Of a stretch of 64,000 nucleotides of DNA, positions 43,883 through 52,034 are shown in pieces (position 1 is the first letter of the stretch; the number at the start of each line of letters is the position of its first letter). Under the pieces are notes generated by a model. It was not told the DNA's origin and ran no database searches. It saw nothing but the letters and a program-made list of their open reading frames with translations. The translations under genes and the position numbers were made by a program. This stretch comes from Hyphomonadaceae bacterium ML37. GTDB lineage: Bacteria > Pseudomonadota > Alphaproteobacteria > Caulobacterales > Maricaulaceae. The stretch spans positions 1,292,347 to 1,356,346 of the forward strand of contig CP091241.1 of the NCBI GenBank assembly GCA_027627685.1, given 5' to 3'.

Positions 43883-44749
43883 TTATTCGGTCTGCGCGGC
43901 GAAGCCGCCGGGATAGCGTGCGATGATGGCGGCGGCCGCCTGCGCCATGCCGGCATTGTCGTGGGCGATGCCTGGCACAGACCCGACCTTCCAGTTGAAG
44001 TCCGCCCCCAGCGCCTCAGCCTGCGCCCGGCCCACGGCGGCGAAATAGGCGCCCCTCGCATACCGGTGAGGCCCTTGGGCGGTGGCCTCGGGCGTACGCC
44101 GCAGGTGACGGTGGCGCGGATCGGTGTCCTGATCGCCCAGCAGAATCATCAGCGGCGCCTCCAGCCAGTTGCGCACCGCCGCCTGCGCAATGCCGGTCCC
44201 GCCCAGGCCATAGGGCCAGGCGGCGCCGTCATGGGGCAGGGTATACCAGCCGGCATTGGCGGCGTAGGCGGTGATGAGGCGCGGCAGAGGCTCGAGCAGC
44301 ATCGCGCGGTGCGCCACCTGTGCGCCGGCTGAATGACCGAACAGATGATAACCGGCTACATCGCCGCCGCGCGCGGCGATCGCGTCGAACAAGGGCTCAA
44401 AGGCGGCGTAGGCGAAAGGTCCGTCGGTGCCCAGACCGCCCAGATTGTACATCGCCGCGCCGGGAAAGGCCTCGGCGGTGAATTCCGGGGCGTAGACCCT
44501 GAGCCCGTAGACAGCCGCCAGCGCTTCCCAGTTGCGGGCATAGTCATCGGCGTTGCGGTCCACGCCGTGCAGCACGATCACCACGGGCGCGCCGGCCATC
44601 GCTTCGGCTGCCGGCTCAGCGAAGAACACGCGCAGCGGCGGTCCCGGCCAATCGGAAAACATGAAGCTGCCCGTGCGCAATGCCTGGCCAGAGGCTGGCC
44701 CAGTCAGCACTGCGAACACGGTCAGGATGAGTGTGAGGGCAGCACGCAT
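43883..44749 (-). CDS. Exported alpha/beta hydrolase
   Basis: A 288-residue protein with a signal peptide ending near ASGQA (residue 22). The alpha/beta hydrolase fold shows the HGVDRN oxyanion segment near residue 60, the nucleophile Ser in FGHSAGAQ near residue 147 and a probable Asp in LLGDQDTDPRH. A late His in PGIAHDN completes the triad. It resembles secreted depolymerase or feruloyl-esterase-like hydrolases, but the substrate is not clear. No ribosome-binding site is visible: a strong hairpin ends 10 bases before the ATG. It lies between the receptor and the symporter in one direction. Confidence 0.82.
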   Translation of the reverse strand: MRAALTLILTVFAVLTGPASGQALRTGSFMFSDWPGPPLRVFFAEPAAEAMAGAPVVIVLHGVDRNADDYARNWEALAAVYGLRVYAPEFTAEAFPGAAMYNLGGLGTDGPFAYAAFEPLFDAIAARGGDVAGYHLFGHSAGAQVAHRAMLLEPLPRLITAYAANAGWYTLPHDGAAWPYGLGGTGIAQAAVRNWLEAPLMILLGDQDTDPRHRHLRRTPEATAQGPHRYARGAYFAAVGRAQAEALGADFNWKVGSVPGIAHDNAGMAQAAAAIIARYPGGFAAQTE

Positions 44750-44758
44750 GGCGCAATC

Positions 44759-44787
44759 GGGGCGCCGTCTGAAACAGACGGCGCCCC
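44759..44787 (-). terminator. 13-bp hairpin between receptor and hydrolase genes
   Basis: Perfect 13-bp arms (44759-44771 with 44775-44787) with loop AAA/TTT follow the receptor stop. No T-run follows and the hydrolase ATG is 10 bases away. It may partly terminate the transcript, protect its 3' end or limit hydrolase translation. Confidence 0.55.
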
Positions 44788-44800
44788 TGATCTCGCTCGA

Positions 44801-47800
44801 TCAGAACTGCATGCGCAGGTCGAAGTAGATCTGACGTCCGCGAACGCTGTGATAGGCCGCGTCATAGCCGTTGGTCTCGTCGGCCAGGGGCGGGTCCACA
44901 TCGAAGATGTTGTTGGCGCCCACTCGCACCCGGAGGCCGTCGAGCGGACCCGGGCTGTCCACATCATACTGGAGGTAGGCATTGGTCTGGGTCCAGGACT
45001 CCACGATGAACGGCTCCCCGGCCGGGTTCAGACCAGCGCCGGTGTCGATGAAGTCGCTGGTATAATCGGCGCGCACACCCGCCCCGAAACCGCTGTCATG
45101 GCGCCAGGTCACCCCGCCGGAGATGCGCCATTCTGGCTGGCCATCCTGACGGATGATCTCGCCTTCCTGGGATACCGTGATCTCGTTTGAGATCAGCCCG
45201 CTGTCCACCGCGTCGCGGATTTGCTGGGCGCCCGGAGACAGGGCGATGAAGTAGGTGTCCAGGTAAGACGCGTTCACCTTGATGTTGAAATCGCCGATCG
45301 GGGTGTCGTCAATGTTATAGTAGACCCCGAAATCCCACCCTTCGACGTCGATATTCTCGTTGTTGTCGTAGGTGTCCTGGATGAACAGGATGTCCCCGGC
45401 CGGATCAAGACCGGCGGCGGCGAAGTAGGCGATCTGGTCTGCGTTCGGCGCCGCGCGCACCACGTTGGGGTTGGAACTGCCCTGCAGGCGCAGCAGATAG
45501 TCCAGACTGATATGGTTCTCGGCGCCGAACACGCCGACCACGTTCTGACGCTGGATCTCCCAGCGATCCACGGTGACGGTCAGTCCGTTGAGGAAGCTCA
45601 GCGGCCCCTGGATGCCGCTCGGCTCGAACACAACGCCATAGGTGATGTTGGTCGCATCCTCCGGACCGATATCGTCGGCCACTGCGCGGCGCTCAATCCG
45701 CCCTTCACTGAAGCCGGTGCAGGCGCCAAAATTGGCGAAGGTGCCGTTGCGCACGCCCGCTTCGCAGGCATAGCTGTCCTCGCGGGCGTTGGACCGGTCC
45801 ACGCCTTCATTGATGACAATCAGGTTGGGCGCGCGGAAACCTTCAGAGTAGGCGCCGCGGAATTTCAGGCCCGCAAACGGAACCCAGGCCGCCGCGATAC
45901 GCGGCTTGATCCCGCTGCCGCCAAAGTCGGAATACTCCTCGTAGCGCGCGGCGATCTGGATATCGAACGTATCCACCAGCGGGACGTTCATGTCCGGGCT
46001 GACCAGCGGGATCGAGGCTTCGGCGAACGCCGCCAGCACCTCGCGCGAACCGCTGGAGTCCGGCGTCGGGCTGGTGCCGTAGATATCGGTTTCGCTGAAT
46101 TCGCCCGTCACCGCGTCGGTGAAGGTGATGGTGCCGTCCACGCGCGCGTCGCGGTCCTCGTCATAGGCCTCGTATCGCGCCTCCACGCCGGCGGCGAAGC
46201 CGACCGATCCGCCAGGCACATTAAACAGCGCGCCATTGGTGACCCGGAAGTCGGCCAGCGCCAGCTCGGCGGTGCTGTCGCGCACCACGTCCACCAGGAA
46301 AGGTTCGATCAGACTGCGCGGGTTCGCCGTGGCGTCGCCCACTGACGGGTTAGCCGGATCGCCCCCGTTGAACAGGTTGTAGACGTCCGGGGTTTCCTTC
46401 ATGAGCTCACGCTGGAGCAGGGTGCGCGAGATCGAGTTGTTCTCCGTGTCCTCGGCGTGGGACCGGTTGTAAAGCACTGCCGAATCCCAGTCCCAGCCGG
46501 ACTGGCCGAACGTGCCGCGCGCCCCGCCCAGGGCCCGGAACTGGGAGTTGACCACGACGATGTCGCGGAAGCCCACATCGACGAAGCGGTAGCGGCCAGC
46601 GTCGGTGAAGACCGGCAAGCCGCCGGCTGGCACATTGCTCAGCCCCGACAGGCGGTTGGGGTTCGGCCGACCGTCAGAGAACGTCACCGGACCGAACGGG
46701 TTATAGTAATACTGCGCCGGAACCGAGATGTTGGTCGCGCCGATACCATTGCGCGGCTCGTTGGTGGAACGGGTCTCAGCCCTGTAGAAGCCGAACTCAC
46801 CATACAGCTCCATGCCATTATCGAGATCATGGTTCACGAAGGCGAAGGCGTTGAACCGGTCGCGGTCGGAAATGATCGAGCGCTCGGTTGCCCCGTCATA
46901 GCGCAGATTGCGATCCTGGGAGCTGTCATCGATGCATAGTCCCGCGGTAGACAGGCTGTCTGCGCGGCAACCCGCGAAGGTATCCGGCTGAAAGTGGAAG
47001 ACCCCCGATGGCGTCGTCAGGATTTGACCGTTCTGCCGTACGCGAGTTGATGTGGTGGTTCTCAGCGTCCACTGACCCCAGGGGGTCTGGGTGGCGCGAT
47101 TGTCAAAGGACAAGTCGCCTTCAAAGCTGGTGCCGATCAGGAAGGGACGCCGGTCCTCGCTCGAGGCCACCGGGATTTCGTTCGCGAACAGGCCTTCGCG
47201 GCGCGAATACTGGGCGGAGAAGGACACATTTGTGCGTCCGCCATTGAAATCCTCGCCCGCGCGTACGGTCAGGCTCTGTTCGTTGAGTCCGTTGCCGGTC
47301 GCCCAGAGATGGCGGCCCTGAACATTAAATCCTGTGAAGTTGTCCGTGAGAATGGTGTTGAAAACACCCGCCACCGCGTCGCTGCCATAGATGGCTGACG
47401 CGCCGTCATTGAGCACTTCCACGCGCGAGATGCCCGATACCGGCAATGCGTTCACGTTCACCGTGGTGACCGGGGTGGACAATTCGGCCTGCGTCGACGG
47501 GCGATTGACCACCCGGCGTCCGTTGAGCAGCACAAGAGTGCCGCTGGACCCGATGGAGCGCAGGTTAATGGAGGCGATGTCGCCGCGCGCGTTGTTGTTG
47601 GTCGTGTTGTTGTCGTTGCGGAACTGAACGCTGCCCTGGGATGGCAGCGATCGGATCAGGTCTTCGCCGTCAACCCCGCCGATGGCGGCGATGTCGGCTT
47701 CGGTCAGGATGGTGACCGGCAGCGCCTCATTGATGCGCGCACCCCGGATATTGGTGCCGGTGACGACGACTACGTCATTGGCCTGGCGCGCAGCAGGCGG

Positions 47801-47908
47801 TTGAGGCTGAGGCTGTGGCGTTGTCACAGGCTCCTGCGCCAGCGCTGTTCCACACAGCGCAAGCACCCCGAGCGCCGCACCCGATTTCAAAATTCCCCGA
47901 ACCGACAT
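44801..47908 (-). CDS. TonB-dependent outer-membrane receptor
   Basis: This receptor imports a large or scarce nutrient across the outer membrane with TonB energy. The 1035-residue protein has a signal peptide ending in ALA-Q (residue 24) and a short proline/glutamine linker. The plug domain has VVVTGTNIRG, DLIRSLPSQG and RSIGSSGTLVLLNGRRVV. A long beta-barrel ends in the terminal phenylalanine (YFDLRMQF). ATG 47908 follows GGAGGAAGTC; the open frame continues upstream without similarity. It is divergent from the double-TetR gene, 171 bases away, with a TTGACA on its strand (47960-47965) but a poor -10. The ligand cannot be told; peptide/carbohydrate-type receptors of this size are common. 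Confidence 0.93.
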   Translation of the reverse strand: MSVRGILKSGAALGVLALCGTALAQEPVTTPQPQPQPPAARQANDVVVVTGTNIRGARINEALPVTILTEADIAAIGGVDGEDLIRSLPSQGSVQFRNDNNTTNNNARGDIASINLRSIGSSGTLVLLNGRRVVNRPSTQAELSTPVTTVNVNALPVSGISRVEVLNDGASAIYGSDAVAGVFNTILTDNFTGFNVQGRHLWATGNGLNEQSLTVRAGEDFNGGRTNVSFSAQYSRREGLFANEIPVASSEDRRPFLIGTSFEGDLSFDNRATQTPWGQWTLRTTTSTRVRQNGQILTTPSGVFHFQPDTFAGCRADSLSTAGLCIDDSSQDRNLRYDGATERSIISDRDRFNAFAFVNHDLDNGMELYGEFGFYRAETRSTNEPRNGIGATNISVPAQYYYNPFGPVTFSDGRPNPNRLSGLSNVPAGGLPVFTDAGRYRFVDVGFRDIVVVNSQFRALGGARGTFGQSGWDWDSAVLYNRSHAEDTENNSISRTLLQRELMKETPDVYNLFNGGDPANPSVGDATANPRSLIEPFLVDVVRDSTAELALADFRVTNGALFNVPGGSVGFAAGVEARYEAYDEDRDARVDGTITFTDAVTGEFSETDIYGTSPTPDSSGSREVLAAFAEASIPLVSPDMNVPLVDTFDIQIAARYEEYSDFGGSGIKPRIAAAWVPFAGLKFRGAYSEGFRAPNLIVINEGVDRSNAREDSYACEAGVRNGTFANFGACTGFSEGRIERRAVADDIGPEDATNITYGVVFEPSGIQGPLSFLNGLTVTVDRWEIQRQNVVGVFGAENHISLDYLLRLQGSSNPNVVRAAPNADQIAYFAAAGLDPAGDILFIQDTYDNNENIDVEGWDFGVYYNIDDTPIGDFNIKVNASYLDTYFIALSPGAQQIRDAVDSGLISNEITVSQEGEIIRQDGQPEWRISGGVTWRHDSGFGAGVRADYTSDFIDTGAGLNPAGEPFIVESWTQTNAYLQYDVDSPGPLDGLRVRVGANNIFDVDPPLADETNGYDAAYHSVRGRQIYFDLRMQF

Positions 47909-48079
47909 GACTTCCTCCCGGTTATGTGTTTTGCGGAAGAGAGCAATGCGACTGAACAGTGTCAACGAAAAATATACACACGGTTCAAATTTAAAGCGGC
48001 AGGGGTTGCCTTTTTGTGTCATTCCGGCCACGTCGTAAGGGGCGCATCGGCGCCAGATCGCAAGGGAGCGTTGCCCGAC

Positions 48080-49393
48080 ATGTCGGTTCTCCGGCCGGAA
48101 TTTCCCGACCATAGCTCGCCCTTCTCCCGCAAGCAGGAGCGGAGGCGGAAACTCGACGCGATCGTGTCCGCGGCTGCACAGCGCTTCAACGAGCAGGGCT
48201 TCGCCCACACCCGGTTGGAGGATGTGGCCGCGGATCTGGGCCTGACCAAGACCAGCATCTCCTATTATTTCGCCAGCAAGGAAGACCTCGCCGAGGCGGT
48301 GTTCCGCGCCGCCGCCGAGTTTCTGCATGACGCTGTCAACTCCGCGCGCGCCGCGCCGGGCGATCCGGCCGACCGCATACAGGCGCTGGTCTCAGCCTAT
48401 GCCGCCCAGCTTGGAGAGGCCGCCCGCGGGCGGCGAGCGCATCTGGCCGCGTTGCGCGACCTCGAGGCTCTGCCCGACGGCGTGCGCGACCAGATCGCCG
48501 GGCGCATGTCCGAGGCGGTGGCGCTGATCAACGCGCTGGTCACCGACTGGATCGGCCATGCGCGCGCTCCTGTGCGTCGGCCTGAGCCTGTGACCGTACT
48601 GATTCTGGAGCTGCTGGACTGGCTGGCCGAACGTCAGGGCGGCGCGGGCAAGGGCGGTGATATCAGCGCGGCTGGCACGGCTCTGGCCGATTTGCTTGAC
48701 CATGGGCTCACTGCCGCCGGCGCCGCCGCCGCCGGTGCGGCTGCGCCACTTGATCTGACCAGCGATGAGACCCTGGCGATCTTCGACCGCGACGCGCGCA
48801 ACCGGATGAAGCGCGAGGCTTTTCTCAAGGCCGGCTCGCGCCTGTTCAATCAGAAGGGCTTTGGCGGCGCATCTCTGGCTGAGGTCGCGTCGGCGCTGGG
48901 TGTGTCGAGAGGGGCGTTCTATTATCATATCCAGGACAAGGAGCAGTTCCTGGACCAGTGCCTTGACCGCTCGCTGCACATCGTGGAGCGCGCCCTGAGC
49001 CTGGCCGAGGCCGCCGAATTGTCGGCGCTGGGCCGGGTGCGCAGCGTCCTGGTGGAGCTGGTCTACCGCCAGGCCGCCGGGGTGGAGCCGCTGATCCGGC
49101 CAGGCATGGCCGCTGTGCTGCCGCCGCCGCGGCGGCGGCGCTACCAGAGCCGCATGCGCAACATCGCCCTGCGCCTGGGCGATGCGTTGGCCGAGGGTGT
49201 GGAAACCGGGGAGATTCGCGCCCTCGACACAGGGCTGATCGAGGAGATTCTGGCCGGCGCCGTTTTCCTGAACGGCGGTTACACCCTGGCCGCTGCGACC
49301 CGGATTTCCGGCTGGAGCCTGGCCGAAGATCCGCGCTCTGCGAGCAATGATTACCTCCACCTGATCCTTTATGGCCTTAAGGGACCGGCATGA
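48080..49393 (+). CDS. Tandem double-TetR transcriptional regulator
   Basis: TetR proteins are usually about 200 residues with one N-terminal HTH. This 437-residue protein carries two full TetR units. The first HTH is at about residues 22-70 (AAAQRFNEQGFAHTRLEDVAADLGLTKTSISYYFASKEDL). After an Ala/Gly-rich linker the second is at about 240-290 (AGSRLFNQKGFGGASLAEVASALGVSRGAFYYHIQDKEQF), followed by its own ligand-domain helices. It lies divergent from the TonB receptor and overlaps the lyase gene by four bases, so it most likely controls this locus. I chose ATG 48080 because the first TetR unit begins there; the frame is open far upstream. Confidence 0.88.
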   Translation: MSVLRPEFPDHSSPFSRKQERRRKLDAIVSAAAQRFNEQGFAHTRLEDVAADLGLTKTSISYYFASKEDLAEAVFRAAAEFLHDAVNSARAAPGDPADRIQALVSAYAAQLGEAARGRRAHLAALRDLEALPDGVRDQIAGRMSEAVALINALVTDWIGHARAPVRRPEPVTVLILELLDWLAERQGGAGKGGDISAAGTALADLLDHGLTAAGAAAAGAAAPLDLTSDETLAIFDRDARNRMKREAFLKAGSRLFNQKGFGGASLAEVASALGVSRGAFYYHIQDKEQFLDQCLDRSLHIVERALSLAEAAELSALGRVRSVLVELVYRQAAGVEPLIRPGMAAVLPPPRRRRYQSRMRNIALRLGDALAEGVETGEIRALDTGLIEEILAGAVFLNGGYTLAAATRISGWSLAEDPRSASNDYLHLILYGLKGPA

Positions 49394-50820
49394 TCACCGT
49401 CCTGCGCACCCTCACCGCAGCGGCCGCCGCTGCGCTGCTCCTGCCAGGGCTGAGCGCGCCTGCCGCCGCCCAGGACGCCCCGCGCCCGCTCTCCACACTT
49501 GAGATCGCGGCGATCTTCTCGGCTGACCAGCTGAATGCACGGGTGCTTCTCGTGGAGGCGGCGCTGGCCCGCGCCCAGGCCGAGGAGGGCGTGATCCCGC
49601 AGGTCGCGGCGGAGGCCATCGTCCGCGCCGCCGTGCCCGGGAACATCCCGCTGGCCGAGATCGAGGCGGAAAATGCTGTCGTGCGCCATCGCATGGTGGC
49701 CTTGCTTAATGTGCTGCGCCGGTCGATCGACGAGGAGAGCGCCTCCTACCTGCATTACGGGGCGACCACGGTGGACATTTACGACACCGCGCTGATGCTG
49801 CAGCTGCGCGACGCGGTGCTGGCGCTGATCGGCGACCTTCGCACCATTGAGCTTCAGCTAATCGCCGCGGCCGAAGAACACCGCGCGACGCCCATGATCG
49901 GGCGCACGCTGGGCCAGCACGCCCTGCCCATTACCTTCGGAAAGAAGATGAGCGTGTGGATCGGGGAGAACCGGCGCCACGTGGAGAGGCTCCACGACTT
50001 GCTGGCGCGTATCGAGCGCTCGGCGATCATGAAGGGCGCGGTGGGCAGTTATCTGGGGCTCGGGCCCCGGGCCATGGCGGTGGAGACCCGCCTGGCCGGC
50101 CATCTCGGTTTTGAGGCACCTTATGAGGATGACTGGCACAGCGCGCGCGACGTCATCGCCGAGTACGCAATGGTGTGTGGTCTGATTTCCCGGTCCTGGA
50201 GCCGGTTTGGCCAGGAGATCTTCCTTCTGCAGTCCACCGATATCGGCGAGCTGGTGGAGCGCCGCCCGGCCGAGGCGGTGGGCTCCAGCGCCATGCCGCA
50301 CAAGTCCAACCCCTCCCTGTCCGAAGCGCTGATCCACCGTGGCCGGGTCATACCCCGCCAGGCCGAAATCGTGGCCGACGACGTGATCAATTTTTTCGAG
50401 CGCGACAACACCTCCCGCCCCATAACCCAGGTGGAAGAGCTGTCCATGGAAATCGAACTGCAATTGCGCGACGCCAGCCGTCTGATTGACCGGCTTGATG
50501 TTTTCCCCGCGCGCATGCGGGCCAATCTCGATCGCAGCCAGGGCTGGATCCTGTCCCAGCGTGTGGTGTTCGCCCTGTCCGATCACATGCCCCGCGAGCA
50601 GGCCGAGGCCTTGATGCGCGCCCTGGCCGACGGCGCGCGCGAAAGCGGGGCGAGCCTGTCCGAGGCCATGGCTGAGAGCGACGCGATCACCGCTGTGCTG
50701 TCTGCCGAAGCCCGCGCCGCCTTGCTGGACCCGGCGGGCTATATCGGCCTGGCCGCAGAGCAGACCGACGCCGTGATCGCCGCCGCCTTGAGCGCGCGTG
50801 CCAGCGACCGGCGCCCATGA
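49390..50820 (+). CDS. Exported aspartase/fumarase-superfamily lyase
   Basis: Members of this superfamily usually cleave C-N or C-O bonds to give fumarate; PcaB-type members are cycloisomerases. The 476-residue protein has the superfamily signature GSSAMPHKSNP (residues 298-308, with the catalytic Ser loop) and LHYGATTVDIYDTA near residue 117. GRTLGQHALPITFGKK lies near residue 171. Overall it resembles PcaB and adenylosuccinate lyase-like members. Unusually it starts with a clear signal peptide (LTAAAAAALLLPGLSAPAAAQ), so it should work in the periplasm. It overlaps the regulator and the carboxypeptidase genes by four bases each. Confidence 0.85.
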   Translation: MITVLRTLTAAAAAALLLPGLSAPAAAQDAPRPLSTLEIAAIFSADQLNARVLLVEAALARAQAEEGVIPQVAAEAIVRAAVPGNIPLAEIEAENAVVRHRMVALLNVLRRSIDEESASYLHYGATTVDIYDTALMLQLRDAVLALIGDLRTIELQLIAAAEEHRATPMIGRTLGQHALPITFGKKMSVWIGENRRHVERLHDLLARIERSAIMKGAVGSYLGLGPRAMAVETRLAGHLGFEAPYEDDWHSARDVIAEYAMVCGLISRSWSRFGQEIFLLQSTDIGELVERRPAEAVGSSAMPHKSNPSLSEALIHRGRVIPRQAEIVADDVINFFERDNTSRPITQVEELSMEIELQLRDASRLIDRLDVFPARMRANLDRSQGWILSQRVVFALSDHMPREQAEALMRALADGARESGASLSEAMAESDAITAVLSAEARAALLDPAGYIGLAAEQTDAVIAAALSARASDRRP

Positions 50821-51962
50821 AGCCATCCCTTGCGCTTTTCGCCCTCAGCCTGAGCCTGCTCGCCGGCCTGGCAATCGCGCCGGCCGGTGCTGATTGTGGA
50901 GCCGGCGCCGTACGGCTGGTCACCGGGTATGACAGCGCTGCGGACAGTGTGTGCCGCCGGGGCGACGCCGGCGCGGCGCATTTCAGCCTGGTGATCGCGC
51001 CGGAGGCCGAACCCATCAATCCCAGCCCCTGGTACGCCTTCACGCTGGACGGCGCCCCGGGGCGCTATCAGGTCGAACTGATCTATGCGGCCGCCGCCCA
51101 TCGCTACGCCCCGTGGATCCGTAGCGGGGACGGGCACTGGATCCGGCTGGGTGAGGACCGGGTGGTTTTGGCGGATGAAGGACGCCGGGCCGTTCTGGAT
51201 GTCACCCTGGGCGCGGCCCCGCTGCAAGTCGCCGCGCAGCCGCCCTACACTCTGGCTGACTATGCCTCTCTTGAGCGACGCTGGCCCGGCCCGTGGCGCA
51301 CGATCGGTCACAGCGTCGAAGGCCGCGACCTGCGCGCGCTGATCCTCGAGCCGCTCGCAGACGTGGACGGATGGGTGCTCGTGCTCGGCCGCCAGCACCC
51401 CCCGGAAGTTCCCGGCGCCTGGGCGCTGGACGCGTTCGTCGATGAAGCCTTGCGCCTGCGGGAAGCCGGGCTGTTGCGGTCCGGGCTGATTGTCATCCCG
51501 GTTCTCAACCCGGACGGCGTGGAAGCGGGCTATTGGCGGCTCAACGAGAACCGGGTGGACCTCAATCGTGACTGGCGCGCGCGCACCCAGCCGGAAGTCC
51601 TGGCGGTGTTCGCTCTGCTGGACGCACTGTCCCTGGCCCAAAGCGATCTTGCGCTGATGGTGGATTTCCACGCCACCGTGGCCGAGCGGCTCTACCTGCC
51701 CCAGCCAGAAGAATTGCCGGCCGAGGCCAATGCCCGGCTCGACGCGTGGCTGGCCGCCATGGAGGCGGACGGCGTGTTCGAGACGCTCGAGCCCATGCGC
51801 ACCAATCCGCGCCGGCGGGTCAGCGCAAAGGCCGTGTTCACCGATGACTGGCGCACGGTCGCGGTCACCTGGGAGGCCGGCGACGAAACTGCGCCGGACC
51901 TGGTGCGCGATCACGCGCGGCGGGCAGCGCATCATTGGGCTTTGAGCCGAAATGGGCCCTGA
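50817..51962 (+). CDS. Exported M14-family zinc carboxypeptidase
   Basis: M14 enzymes remove C-terminal residues or amide groups using zinc. The 381-residue protein has a signal peptide ending near residue 25 and an N-terminal beta domain typical of cytosolic-carboxypeptidase-like members. The metallopeptidase domain has zinc ligands His194 and Glu197 in RQHPPE, the NPDGVEAGYWRLNENRVDLNRDW block, the third zinc His in MVDFHAT and a catalytic Glu in VTWEAGDET. It overlaps the lyase gene by four bases, so it belongs to the same operon. It may trim a peptide or amino-acid part of the imported compound. Confidence 0.87.
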   Translation: MKPSLALFALSLSLLAGLAIAPAGADCGAGAVRLVTGYDSAADSVCRRGDAGAAHFSLVIAPEAEPINPSPWYAFTLDGAPGRYQVELIYAAAAHRYAPWIRSGDGHWIRLGEDRVVLADEGRRAVLDVTLGAAPLQVAAQPPYTLADYASLERRWPGPWRTIGHSVEGRDLRALILEPLADVDGWVLVLGRQHPPEVPGAWALDAFVDEALRLREAGLLRSGLIVIPVLNPDGVEAGYWRLNENRVDLNRDWRARTQPEVLAVFALLDALSLAQSDLALMVDFHATVAERLYLPQPEELPAEANARLDAWLAAMEADGVFETLEPMRTNPRRRVSAKAVFTDDWRTVAVTWEAGDETAPDLVRDHARRAAHHWALSRNGP

Positions 51963-52034
51963 GGCTCGCCGTTGAAGCGCCCGGCATCACCGCAATGACG
52001 CAGCGGGCCGGGGAGGGCGAGTGAGCTCAGCCTG

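Noticed and set aside
47937-47965. Promoter for the TonB receptor based on TTGACA at 47960-47965
   Set aside because: The matching -10 position reads TCTCTT, a poor fit, so I did not list it as a feature.
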